From Crickella sp963642455 (GTDB lineage Bacteria; Bacillota; Clostridia; Peptostreptococcales; Anaerovoracaceae): DNA of 15,797 nucleotides. Below, piece by piece: positions 6,761-14,378 of this stretch (position 1 is the first letter of the stretch; each line of letters starts with the position of its first letter). The stretch is taken from the NCBI GenBank assembly GCA_963642455.1, contig CAVIGM010000029.1, forward strand, positions 1 through 15,797, read 5' to 3'. The notes beneath the pieces are model-generated. The model saw only the letters and a program-made list of their open reading frames with translations. It was not told the origin of the DNA and did not search any database. Position numbers and translations under genes: made by a program.

Positions 6761-6788
6761 TTGCAATTCCCCAAATTCATATTATAAT
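6761..6788 (+). promoter_or_regulatory. Promoter of the permease-nitroreductase unit
   Basis: TTGCAA (6761-6766, four of six), a 16-base spacer and a perfect TATAAT (6783-6788). The start near 6795 gives a leader of about 50 bases, too short for a purine riboswitch, and none of its conserved core is seen. Confidence 0.55.
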
Positions 6789-6844
6789 ATCTACAATTTG
6801 AGCAAAATTATTTAGTAGTATTTAATTAAGGAAAGGAAGTAATC

Positions 6845-8167
6845 ATGAGCAAGACTAACAAGATTATTCAAGTTCAGGAAAGAGTGCCGCTTAGCAAAGG
6901 TATTCCTCTTTCGATCCAGCACACATTCGCAATGTTCAGTGCATCGGTATTAGTACCATACATTCTCGGGATAAGTCCTTCCATCGCCCTGTTAATGAAC
7001 GGCATCGGAACACTTATCTTTATTTTTGTCACAAAAGGAAAAGCACCTGCATATCTTGGTTCTTCCTTCGCCTTCATCTCGCCAGCACTGCTGGTAATCG
7101 CAGATCCTAATCTGGGATACAGATACGCGCTCGGCGGATTCGTTGTAACAGGTATCATCATGTGTATCGCAGCCGTCATCATTAAGTTCGTCGGAACAAA
7201 TTGGATTGATGCAATACTTCCACCTGCTGCAATGGGCCCTGTAGTAGCTCTCATCGGACTTGAGCTTGCAAGCAACGCTGCTTCAACAGGCGGAGTTGTA
7301 TCAAGTGATGGTTCTCCGATTGACCCTAAATGCGTAATCGTATTCCTCGTAACACTGCTTCTTGCAGTATTCGGCGGAGTACTTTATAGAGGTTTTGCAA
7401 GCGCAATCGCAATTCTTCTTGCTATCGTAATTGGATACATCTTAGCTCTCGTAATGGGAATTGTAGACTTCTCGACAGTTCAGTCCGCTAAGGTCTTCGC
7501 ACTTCCTAACTTCGAGACACCGCTCTTCAGCATGGATGCAATTCTGACAATTATACCGGCATCGCTTGTAGTAGTTAACGAGCATATCGGACACCAGGTT
7601 GTAACATCTGAGGTTATCGGAGCAGACCTTCTCAAGGACCCTGGCCTTCACAGATCAATGTTTGCTGACGGTTTCTCAACAGCACTTTCGGGCCTTTGCG
7701 GTTCATGCCCTACAACAACATACGGCGAGAACATCGGCGTTATGGCTATCACAAAAGTATATAGCGTATGGGTAATCGGCGGAGCTGCGATTTTCTCAAT
7801 CCTGCTGTCCTTCATCGGTAAGGCATCTGCTCTCATCGAGACAATTCCTGGCCCTGTAATGGGCGGAGTAAGCTTCCTTCTCTACGGTATGATCGGAGCA
7901 TCCGGAATTCGTCTGATGGTAGATTCAAAGATAGATTATTCGAAGTCGCGTAACCTCGCACTTACATCAGTAGTATTCGTTGCTGGACTTTCAGGCATCG
8001 TAATCAAGATTGGTTCATCATCACTTACAGGAATGAGCCTTGCTGCTGTAGTAGGTATGCTTCTTGGCCTTGTATTCTACATCCTTGATAAGTTCAAGCT
8101 GACCAACGACCAGGATGTCGAGGAAGACGAGACTGCTGAGAACGCAGAGACTACCATGGAGGCATAA
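6845..8167 (+). CDS. Uracil/xanthine permease (UraA-type nucleobase:cation symporter-2)
   Basis: A 440-residue polytopic membrane protein of the NCS2/NAT family that brings uracil or purine bases into the cell with protons. The core is well preserved: GSSFAFISP (72-80), VNEHIGH (244-250) and TTYGENIGVMAITKVYS (291-307). Glu246, His250 and Glu295 correspond to the Glu/His/Glu residues that bind uracil and protons in E. coli UraA, which favours a UraA-like pyrimidine permease, though close relatives carry xanthine or uric acid. The acidic tail (EEDETAENAETTMEA) is cytoplasmic. The start follows AAGGAAAGGAAG at 6828-6839. The last codons ATG GAG GCA hold the ribosome site of the next gene, so the two are translationally coupled. 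A purine nucleoside phosphorylase about 2.5 kb downstream fits a nucleobase/nucleoside salvage theme. Confidence 0.92.
   Translation: MSKTNKIIQVQERVPLSKGIPLSIQHTFAMFSASVLVPYILGISPSIALLMNGIGTLIFIFVTKGKAPAYLGSSFAFISPALLVIADPNLGYRYALGGFVVTGIIMCIAAVIIKFVGTNWIDAILPPAAMGPVVALIGLELASNAASTGGVVSSDGSPIDPKCVIVFLVTLLLAVFGGVLYRGFASAIAILLAIVIGYILALVMGIVDFSTVQSAKVFALPNFETPLFSMDAILTIIPASLVVVNEHIGHQVVTSEVIGADLLKDPGLHRSMFADGFSTALSGLCGSCPTTTYGENIGVMAITKVYSVWVIGGAAIFSILLSFIGKASALIETIPGPVMGGVSFLLYGMIGASGIRLMVDSKIDYSKSRNLALTSVVFVAGLSGIVIKIGSSSLTGMSLAAVVGMLLGLVFYILDKFKLTNDQDVEEDETAENAETTMEA
8158..8162 (+). promoter_or_regulatory. Ribosome binding site inside the permease stop region
   Basis: GGAGG formed by the permease codons ATG GAG GCA just before its TAA, nine bases ahead of the ATG at 8172. 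It selects 8172 as the start of the nitroreductase gene rather than in-frame codons further upstream within the permease. Confidence 0.8.
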
Positions 8168-8171
8168 GCAA

Positions 8172-8684
8172 ATGACTTTTCTTGAATTAGCAAAAGCGCG
8201 CTATTCGGTACGCGCATTCAAAGACACTCCTGTTGAGCAGGAGAAAATCGATCTGATTCTTGAGGCGGCTAAGGTAGCTCCAACAGCCAAGAATTCACAG
8301 CCACAGAAAATCTATGTGGCAAGAAGTGAAGAGGCTCTCAAGATTCTGAATGAAGTTACGCCTTGCATATATAAAGCGCCTGTTGTATTTGTTATCGGAT
8401 ATGACAAGGACAGGGAATGCAAGCTTGATGTCAGAACAGACTACAGCTTCGGCAATCAGGACGCAAGCATTGTTCAGACTCATATGATGCTCGAGGCTGC
8501 CGACCTTGGACTCGGTAGCTGCTGGGTAGGATATTACCAATCAGAAATAGAAGCTAAGCTTGGCCTACCTTCTAATATCGCAATTACGGGACTTCTCCCG
8601 GTTGGATATCCTGCCGATGGAAGCCTTCCGGCCCCAAGGCATACTGAGTATAGAGATGATGAGGATGTGGTTAGCTACATATAA
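8172..8684 (+). CDS. Nitroreductase-family FMN-dependent oxidoreductase
   Basis: A 170-residue member of the nitroreductase superfamily, the short form of about 170 residues common in clostridia. Members bind FMN, usually as dimers, and pass electrons from NAD(P)H to nitro compounds, quinones or other acceptors. Visible features are the N-terminal RYSVRAF (FMN phosphate site, residues 10-16), AAKVAPTAKNSQPQ (32-45), and GLGSCWVGYY (about 113-122) followed by ITGLLPVGYP (about 137-146). The start at 8172 is fixed by GGAGG nine bases upstream; it begins four bases after the permease stop. It shares the permease transcript and ends at a strong terminator. The physiological acceptor is unknown; the coupling to a nucleobase permease is suggestive only. 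Confidence 0.88.
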   Translation: MTFLELAKARYSVRAFKDTPVEQEKIDLILEAAKVAPTAKNSQPQKIYVARSEEALKILNEVTPCIYKAPVVFVIGYDKDRECKLDVRTDYSFGNQDASIVQTHMMLEAADLGLGSCWVGYYQSEIEAKLGLPSNIAITGLLPVGYPADGSLPAPRHTEYRDDEDVVSYI

Positions 8685-8689
8685 GACTG

Positions 8690-8716
8690 AAAGACCCGCG
8701 ATTCGCGGGTCTTTTT
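8690..8716 (+). terminator. Intrinsic terminator of the permease-nitroreductase unit
   Basis: AAAGACCCGCG (8690-8700) and CGCGGGTCTTT (8704-8714) form a perfect 11-pair stem with a 3-base loop, running into TTTTT (8712-8716). It begins five bases after the stop codon. Confidence 0.95.
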
Positions 8717-8746
8717 ATAAATATAATCCGCTCTCTTGGGTGCCTG

Positions 8747-8755
8747 TGGTATAAT
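8747..8755 (+). promoter_or_regulatory. Extended -10 promoter of the DUF2804 gene string
   Basis: TGGTATAAT is a perfect -10 hexamer with the TGn extension, 47 bases before the ATG at 8803. No good -35 is seen at 17 bases (about 8727-8732). Confidence 0.6.
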
Positions 8756-8802
8756 ATTCGAGTAGGAACGGAATCAAATAACAAAACACAGAGGGAAATG
8801 TT

Positions 8803-9860
8803 ATGACAGGAAGACCGCAAAGAGAAATTACAGAATCGAAGCCTTTGCTTGACGCAAATGGCAATCTTGCCGAGGCGGGCTATTCGAAGAAGCTTATTCA
8901 GCAGTACGACAAGAGGGCTATTAAGACAAGCAAGCTAAGGCTTAAGGAATGGGATTACTATTATATCGGAAATGATCATTACGGCGTGGCGCTGACCATT
9001 GCGGACAACGGCTATATGGGCCTTGATTCAATCTCTTTTCTGATGTTTGACAGAGCGCTCTCGGGAACAAAGATTCCTGGCAAGCTGGCGGCACCTTGGG
9101 AGATTACCAAGAGTCCGATGAAGGCTCTGACGCTTGGCGGAACGAATTTGCCTAACACTTCCGCCGAAGGAATTACAAAGAGTGGTGGGCGAGGCTATGA
9201 GATTTGCTTCGATGTGACCGACGAGAAGAGACATCTTGTGGCACACATGGATAATTTCAAGGACGGTCAGCCGATAGATATAGATATAGAGCTTACAAAT
9301 ATTCCTGAGGAATCCATGGTAATCTGCACGCCTTTCGAGAAGGATGCGCATTTCTATTTCAATCAGAAAATCAACTGCATGCATGCAAGCGGTTATGCGA
9401 AGATTGGTTGGAATATCTATCAGTTCGAGGACGGAGAGGCCTTTGGTTTGCTCGACTGGGGTCGCGGCGTATGGACATATCACAATACTTGGTACTGGGG
9501 CTCGGCCTCCGGCATGGTAGATGGTCACGATTTCGGTTGGAATATCGGCTACGGCTTCGGCGATACGAGTGCGGCAAGCGAGAACATGCTTTTCTATGAT
9601 GGCAAAGCTCACAAAATTTCCGAGGTCAAGTTCAACATTCCGGGAGAAGAGGAAGGTAAGTGCAGGTTCGAAGAGCCATGGACCTTCACAAGCGATGATG
9701 GCAGATTCGAGATGGATTTCGTGCCAGTAATCGACAGAGCGTCTTGCACGGATGTTAAGCTCATCAAGAGCGACCAGCATCAGGTCTTCGGAAAATTCAG
9801 CGGCAAGGCTGTGCTCGACGACGGCAAAGTTATCGAGGTCAAGGACTTCTTCGGCTTCGC
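8803..9860 (+). CDS. DUF2804 family protein (3' end in assembly gap)
   Basis: At least 352 residues of a DUF2804 protein, a conserved family of unknown function found in clostridia and other bacteria. The sequence shows the family opening (RPQREITESKPLLDANGN), a long beta-rich body with many Trp/Tyr/Gly, and DWGRGVWTYHNTWYWGSASG (about 218-237), a strongly conserved patch that resembles a ligand-binding surface. There is no signal peptide or membrane segment. From the family, the protein should end only a few residues after the last visible KDFFGFA, so the stop codon is expected early in the N run. The stop that appears after the gap at 9946-9948 is not reliable evidence of its end. The ribosome site is weak (GAGGGAAA before the ATG). 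It is the first gene of a same-strand string with its own extended -10 promoter. Confidence 0.85.
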
Positions 9861-9934
9861 NNNNNNNNNNNNNNNNNNNNNNNNNNNNNNNNNNNNNNNN
9901 NNNNNNNNNNNNNNNNNNNNNNNNNNNNNNNNNN
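9861..9934. other. Assembly gap (74 N)
   Basis: Unknown bases. The right edge enters directly into a 25-base tandem repeat, so the gap probably holds the last codons of the DUF2804 gene and further copies of that repeat. The gap length may be an estimate. Confidence 0.95.
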
Positions 9935-9984
9935 GAGATAGGCGATAGGAGATTGCGAAGAGATAAGTGATAGGAGATTGCGAA
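9935..9984 (+). repeat. 25-base tandem repeat, two visible copies
   Basis: Copies at 9935-9959 and 9960-9984 begin GAGATA, differ at two positions in the next three bases (GGC against AGT), then are identical through GATAGGAGATTGCGAA. Each carries AGGAGA. The second copy ends one base before the ATG at 9986 and so supplies the ribosome site of the DUF1847 gene. The array very likely continues into the gap on its left. Confidence 0.85.
9972..9977 (+). promoter_or_regulatory. Ribosome binding site inside the tandem repeat
   Basis: AGGAGA eight bases before the ATG at 9986. An identical site lies 25 bases earlier at 9947-9952, in the preceding repeat copy. Confidence 0.75.
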
Positions 9985-9985
9985 A

Positions 9986-10642
9986 ATGAGTAAGGAAACA
10001 AACAAAGAAATTAAAAGATCATGTATTGACTGCGGCGTTTCGAATTGCAACTTTGAGGACAAGAGCTTTCCTGACTTCTGCCTGACAACGGGCATGGACA
10101 AGAAGGTGCTTACTGAGACGATGGCGCTATATGAGGAACCTGAGAACAGGAAAATCTCACAGGTTTCGGCTTCGGTAGAGCATGACGGCTACCTGCGCTG
10201 GTGCCGTGTTGAGGAGCTGATAGTTTTCTCGAGAAGAATGGGATATAAGAAGCTTGGAATTGCAACTTGTGTCGGACTTCTGGCTGAGTCAAGGAAGCTC
10301 GCACAGATTCTGAGAAATCACAATTTCGAGGTATATGGAATAGCTTGCAAGTGCGGAACTCAGAAGAAGCAGAGCGTCGGCTGTGACCCTGCTTGCGACG
10401 AGCTTGGCGTGAATATGTGCAATCCTATACTTCAGGCGAAGCTCCTGAATGAAGAGGGCACGGATTTCAATATTGTCATGGGACTTTGCGTCGGACACGA
10501 CAGCCTTTTCTATAAATATTCTGAGGCGCCTGTAACGACCATTGTCTGCAAGGACAGAGTAACTGGACACAACCCAGCAGCCGCAATTTACCAGGCAGAT
10601 TTTTACTATAAGAGACTCAAAGACGAGAAGGATCCAGAATGA
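9986..10642 (+). CDS. DUF1847 family Cys-rich, putative metal-binding protein
   Basis: A 218-residue protein of the DUF1847 family (COG4887), described as predicted metal-binding; no reaction is established. An N-terminal cluster CIDCGVSNC (Cys13, Cys16, Cys21) with Cys32 looks like a metal or Fe-S site. Further conserved cysteines occur in GIATCVG, GIACKCG, GCDPACDELGVNMC, MGLCVGHDS and TIVCKDRVTGHNP. This gives a strikingly high Cys count in a protein without a signal peptide, consistent with a reducing cytoplasm in an anaerobe. The start is set by AGGAGA in the tandem repeat. Its stop TGA overlaps the next start (ATGA at 10639-10642), so it is translationally coupled to the purine nucleoside phosphorylase. 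Confidence 0.9.
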   Translation: MSKETNKEIKRSCIDCGVSNCNFEDKSFPDFCLTTGMDKKVLTETMALYEEPENRKISQVSASVEHDGYLRWCRVEELIVFSRRMGYKKLGIATCVGLLAESRKLAQILRNHNFEVYGIACKCGTQKKQSVGCDPACDELGVNMCNPILQAKLLNEEGTDFNIVMGLCVGHDSLFYKYSEAPVTTIVCKDRVTGHNPAAAIYQADFYYKRLKDEKDPE

Positions 10643-11541
10643 TGCAGAAATTAGATGATTCGTGTAAGATGCAGGGCGCAGAGAAGATGCCTCACGGGGG
10701 CTTTCACACTGCCTTGGAGAATATTGACGCCGCTGCGGACTACCTGCGGAGCGAAGGAATTGTGAAGCCGGAAGTTGGGCTGATTCTCGGAAGCGGGCTT
10801 GGCGGCTATGTCGACACACTCAAGGAGAAGAAGGACACAATTGTTGTGGAATATTCCAAAATCCCTGGTTTTATGGAGACGACGGTTGCAGGACACGAAG
10901 GCGAAATGGTATATTCTAAAGTCGAGGGAAAGCAAATCCTCGTTATGGCGGGGCGCTTTCATTTGTATGAGGGATATTCGATTGAGCAGATAGTTTTCCC
11001 GCTGAGAGTGATGATAAGGCTTGGAATTAAGAGGCTTATTATAACGAATGCGGCTGGTGCGATTAACGAGTCCTTCGAGGTCGGAAGCCTCATGCTCATC
11101 AAGGACCACATCAATCAGCTTGGGAGCAATCCTCTCGTAGGGCCGAACATTCCGGAATTCGGGCCACGTTTTCCAGATATGACAAATGTATATTCGAAGG
11201 AACTAAGGGAGAAGCTGATTGCGATGGCGGCCGCCGAGGGCATCAAGCTTGAACAGGGCGTGTATGTATCGACAAAGGGGCCAAGCTTCGAGACTCCTGC
11301 AGAAATTAAATTCTTCAGGGTCATAGGCGCAGATGCCGTTGGAATGTCAAGCGTTCCCGAGGCGATAGTGGCAGCACATGCAGGCCTCGAAATCATCGGA
11401 ATATCCTGCCTTTCGAATATGGCGGCGGGCATACTCGACCAGCCTCTTAGCGGGGCGGAAGTCGACGAGGTCGGCAAGAGAATCGCGCAAACCTTTGGCA
11501 AGGTAGTGGATATGGCAATTAAAGTCGAAATGAACATATAA
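10639..11541 (+). CDS. Purine nucleoside phosphorylase (trimeric, class I/human-like)
   Basis: A 300-residue purine nucleoside phosphorylase of the trimeric inosine/guanosine type, which splits purine nucleosides with phosphate to the free base and ribose (or deoxyribose) 1-phosphate. Visible are the phosphate-site GSGLGG (51-56), GHEG (His86), GRFHLYEGY (105-113), TNAAGAIN (136-143), GPSFETPAEI with Glu218, VGMSSVPE (Met236) and the base-binding LSNMAAG with Asn260; Glu218 and Asn260 match Glu201 and Asn243 of the human enzyme. It is about 25 residues longer than usual, all at the N-terminus (residues 1-22 lack homology-like features). GAAGGA (about 10628-10633) supports a start at 10639 or at the adjacent ATG 10642; Met17 would give a normal-length protein but has a poor ribosome site. 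It overlaps the DUF1847 gene by four bases. Confidence 0.93.
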   Translation: MMQKLDDSCKMQGAEKMPHGGFHTALENIDAAADYLRSEGIVKPEVGLILGSGLGGYVDTLKEKKDTIVVEYSKIPGFMETTVAGHEGEMVYSKVEGKQILVMAGRFHLYEGYSIEQIVFPLRVMIRLGIKRLIITNAAGAINESFEVGSLMLIKDHINQLGSNPLVGPNIPEFGPRFPDMTNVYSKELREKLIAMAAAEGIKLEQGVYVSTKGPSFETPAEIKFFRVIGADAVGMSSVPEAIVAAHAGLEIIGISCLSNMAAGILDQPLSGAEVDEVGKRIAQTFGKVVDMAIKVEMNI

Positions 11542-11559
11542 AAATCGGAGGAGAGAAAA

Positions 11560-12135
11560 ATGTCGGAGAAAATGAATCACGAGCAGGCGTACGCCTTGCT
11601 GACGAAACATGTAAAAGGCGAGAATTATATCACGCACAGCTTGGCAGTTGAGGCAATCATGAGAGGCCTTGCGAAGAGACTCGCGCCTGACGATGTTGAA
11701 TATTGGGGAGCAATCGGACTTCTTCATGACCTTGACGAGGAGACCTGCCCTTGGAGAGAGGACATTTCAACACATGGCCCAACATCAGCAAGAATGCTCA
11801 AGGAAGAGGGCTGGGATGATGAGGTAATGGCAAATGCAATTATGTCGCACAACCCTCTATGTGGAAAGAATCCTGAGACAACAGTCGAATATGCAATTAT
11901 CGCTGCTGACCCTATGAGTGGATTCCTCAAGGCGATTGCGCAGATCTATCCAGACAAGAAGATTGCAAGCGTTAAGCATAAGTCGGTTACAAAACGCTTC
12001 AAGGAAGCGAGGTTCGCTGCCGGAGCAAACAGACAGTATATGATGGAAATCGAGAAGACCGGCATCAGCTTCGATGAATTTGTGGACATCGCACTCGAGG
12101 AAATGACGGCAATCGCAGATCAGATTGGATTATAG
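11560..12135 (+). CDS. HD-domain hydrolase
   Basis: A 191-residue protein of the HD superfamily of metal-dependent phosphohydrolases, close to the predicted HD hydrolases of COG2316. The metal-binding set is complete: His26 (ITHSLAVE), His56-Asp57 (LLHDLD), His72 (THGPTSARML), His97 (IMSHNP) and Asp117 (AADPMSG). The substrate is unknown; HD enzymes of this size act on nucleotides or other phosphomonoesters or phosphodiesters. The ATG is preceded by GGAGGAG (11547-11553) with a six-base gap, and starts 18 bases after the phosphorylase stop, so the two are probably co-transcribed. Beyond its stop, 18 bases of AT-rich DNA precede the large gap. Confidence 0.87.
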   Translation: MSEKMNHEQAYALLTKHVKGENYITHSLAVEAIMRGLAKRLAPDDVEYWGAIGLLHDLDEETCPWREDISTHGPTSARMLKEEGWDDEVMANAIMSHNPLCGKNPETTVEYAIIAADPMSGFLKAIAQIYPDKKIASVKHKSVTKRFKEARFAAGANRQYMMEIEKTGISFDEFVDIALEEMTAIADQIGL

Positions 12136-12153
12136 GAAGCTTATATAATAAAG

Positions 12154-12624
12154 NNNNNNNNNNNNNNNNNNNNNNNNNNNNNNNNNNNNNNNNNNNNNNN
12201 NNNNNNNNNNNNNNNNNNNNNNNNNNNNNNNNNNNNNNNNNNNNNNNNNNNNNNNNNNNNNNNNNNNNNNNNNNNNNNNNNNNNNNNNNNNNNNNNNNNN
12301 NNNNNNNNNNNNNNNNNNNNNNNNNNNNNNNNNNNNNNNNNNNNNNNNNNNNNNNNNNNNNNNNNNNNNNNNNNNNNNNNNNNNNNNNNNNNNNNNNNNN
12401 NNNNNNNNNNNNNNNNNNNNNNNNNNNNNNNNNNNNNNNNNNNNNNNNNNNNNNNNNNNNNNNNNNNNNNNNNNNNNNNNNNNNNNNNNNNNNNNNNNNN
12501 NNNNNNNNNNNNNNNNNNNNNNNNNNNNNNNNNNNNNNNNNNNNNNNNNNNNNNNNNNNNNNNNNNNNNNNNNNNNNNNNNNNNNNNNNNNNNNNNNNNN
12601 NNNNNNNNNNNNNNNNNNNNNNNN
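12154..12624. other. Assembly gap (471 N)
   Basis: Unknown bases between the HD-domain gene and the FAD oxidoreductase gene. The right edge enters a perfect 10-base tandem repeat. The gap could hold a short gene, a repeat array, or the promoter and true start of the oxidoreductase. Confidence 0.95.
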
Positions 12625-12650
12625 GTCGAAAAATGTCGAAAAATGTCGAA
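12625..12650. repeat. Perfect 10-base tandem repeat at gap edge
   Basis: GTCGAAAAAT at 12625-12634 and 12635-12644, then GTCGAA at 12645-12650, i.e. 2.6 visible copies without a mismatch. Each copy junction contains ATG, so successive copies offer start codons in different frames. The array probably continues leftwards into the gap. GTCGAAAAA also occurs once at 13431-13439 in the same gene. Confidence 0.85.
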
Positions 12651-14311
12651 TCAGAAATGAAATACCATTATAGAATTAACGAAATCAAATTAAAAATAGA
12701 AGAGTCGAAGGAAATAATCCCATATCGAATCGAGAAGAAGCTTGGCCTCAAGCCTGGCACGATTACGAAATGGGAGCTTCGTCGTGAGTCAATTGATGCA
12801 CGCGATAAGAAGAACATCAGACTTGTATATACGGTTGATTTCTGGTCCGATAGAGAAATCAGAAACAAGGCGCTTACAGCTATAAGGGAAGATGAAGAGG
12901 TTCAATTCGAGCCTCTTAAATTTAATAAGGATGGGGAAATCAAATTAAGCGGTGAAGCGGGGTCAAGTGGAGCAAGGCAGCTTAAGGGCCGCCCGGTAAT
13001 AATTGGGGCGGGCCCGTGTGGCATATTTGCAGCGCTCGAACTCGCCAAATACGGCTACAGGCCGATTCTGTTCGAGCGCGGCGCGGAAATGTCCGGTCGC
13101 GTCAAGGCAGTGGACGATTTCCGCGCGCTCAGGGTCCTTGACCCTGAGGCAAATATGCTTTTTGGTGAAGGCGGAGCAGGTACTTTCTCAGACGGCAAGC
13201 TAACAAGCGGAATCAAAGACGGCAATATCAGACAGGTACTCAGAACTTTTGCAGATGCTGGAGCAGGTGAGGATATCATGTATCTTCACAGGCCTCACAT
13301 CGGAACCGACGTCCTGCGAACTGTAATCGTAAATCTCAGAAATAAGATTATCGAGCTCGGCGGCGAGGTGCATTTCGATACCAAGATGACAGGCATGCAT
13401 ATCGAGAATGGAAGGCTTGTCGGCATCGATGTCGAAAAAGTGCGCGGAGACGATTCGACGAAATTCGATGAATCTCGACAAAATTCGACACAAATCGACA
13501 GCGCTCGACATAACTCGACACGAATCGACACTAACGCTCTCATCCTTGCAATCGGCCACAGCGCAAGAGACACTTTTGCACTAATCAAAGAGCTCGGTTT
13601 CGACATGGAACAGAAGCCTTTTTCCATAGGCGTGCGAATGGAGCATCCTCAAGAAATAATCGACCGCGCGCAGTACGGCGACGAGGACAGACTCCCGCCT
13701 GCCGATTACAAAGTCTCATACAAGGCGAGCAACGGCAGAGGCGTGTATTCGTTCTGCATGTGCCCGGGCGGAGAAGTCGTAGTCTGCTCGACAGCCGAGG
13801 GCGAGCTATGCGTCAACGGCATGAGCAACAGAAAGCGTGACAGCGGAGTAGCGAACAGCGGAATTCTGTGCGATGTCAGAACGAGCGATTTCGGCTCGGA
13901 CGATGTCCTTGCAGGTGTCGAATTTCAGCGTAAATGGGAGCGAATCGCCTTTGAGAAAGGCGGTGGGAATTTCACAGCACCAAGCACGAGCATGGGAGAT
14001 TTTCTCGAAGGAAACAAGTCCGCGGAGGCAGTCGCAAGCTCGATGCCAGATTGGGCTTACGAGGCAATCAGGGAAGCTGTGCCGAATTTTGCCCGCAAAA
14101 TCAAGGGCTACGATATGCCAGAGGCGGTGGTCACAGCTGTAGAAACAAGGAGCTCGTCGCCTGTCAGAATCAAGCGAGGCGATGATGGGCAAAGCAATAT
14201 TGAGGGCGTCTATCCGGCTGGCGAGGGCGCAGGCTATGCTGGCGGAATCACTTCGGCGGCCTGCGACGGAATCAAGGCCGCCCGCAAGATAATGACAAGC
14301 TTCGCGCCGCC
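12633..14311 (+). CDS. FAD-dependent oxidoreductase (COG2509-type), 3' end in gap
   Basis: At least 559 residues of an uncharacterised FAD-dependent dehydrogenase (COG2509 family). An N-terminal domain with many charged residues (about 10-118) precedes the FAD fold: IIGAGPCGIFAALELAKYG (dinucleotide-binding GxGxxG at 125-130) with the strand end FERG, then MLFGEGGAGTFSDGKL (175-190), AIGHSARD (306-313), GVYSFCMCPGG, and the C-terminal PAGEGAGYAGGITSAACDG that closes the FAD site. Family members end soon after this block, so the stop is expected just inside the next N run. An unusual insert at about 273-300 is encoded by a 10-base tandem repeat. The start is uncertain: 12633 lies in a repeat and any ribosome site would be in the gap; ATG 12657 (MKYHYRINEIKL) matches the usual family start but has no ribosome site; an earlier start in the gap is possible. 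The substrate is unknown. Confidence 0.85.
13451..13530. repeat. Eight degenerate 10-base units inside the oxidoreductase gene
   Basis: Eight consecutive decamers each carry TCGA at positions 5-8; six of them end TCGACA, one TCGACG and one TCGATG. The four leading bases vary (CGAT, AAAT, AATC, AAAT, CAAA, GCGC, TAAC, CGAA). Because 10 is not a multiple of 3, three units make a 30-base protein period, giving STKFDESRQN, STQIDSARHN and STRIDTNA in succession. Confidence 0.9.
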
Positions 14312-14378
14312 NNNNNNNNNNNNNNNNNNNNNNNNNNNNNNNNNNNNNNNNNNNNNNNNNNNNNNNNNNNNNNNNNNN
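14312..14378. other. Assembly gap (67 N)
   Basis: Unknown bases between the end of the FAD oxidoreductase domain and a Nudix domain. Both flanks happen to be open in the same frame, but domain boundaries indicate that a stop codon and a new start codon lie inside. Confidence 0.95.

Noticed and set aside
6476..6766. Possible 96-residue minus-strand gene
   Set aside because: It overlaps the 3' end of the aminotransferase gene and its terminator, has no ribosome site and no recognisable features.
6565..6801. Possible 78-residue plus-strand gene starting TTG
   Set aside because: It starts within the terminator T run, has no ribosome site, a Lys/Arg/Gln-heavy low-complexity composition, and runs over the permease promoter.
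6789..6844. Purine riboswitch before the nucleobase permease
   Set aside because: The leader is only about 50 bases and lacks the three-way-junction core sequences of that riboswitch class.
12144..12149. TATAAT before the 471-base gap as a promoter for the next gene
   Set aside because: No acceptable -35 at 15-19 bases (TTGGAT is only 13 away) and the downstream sequence is unknown.
13451..13530. CRISPR-like array
   Set aside because: The unit is only 10 bases with no conserved repeat/spacer split of CRISPR size, and it lies in an intact coding frame with no cas genes nearby.
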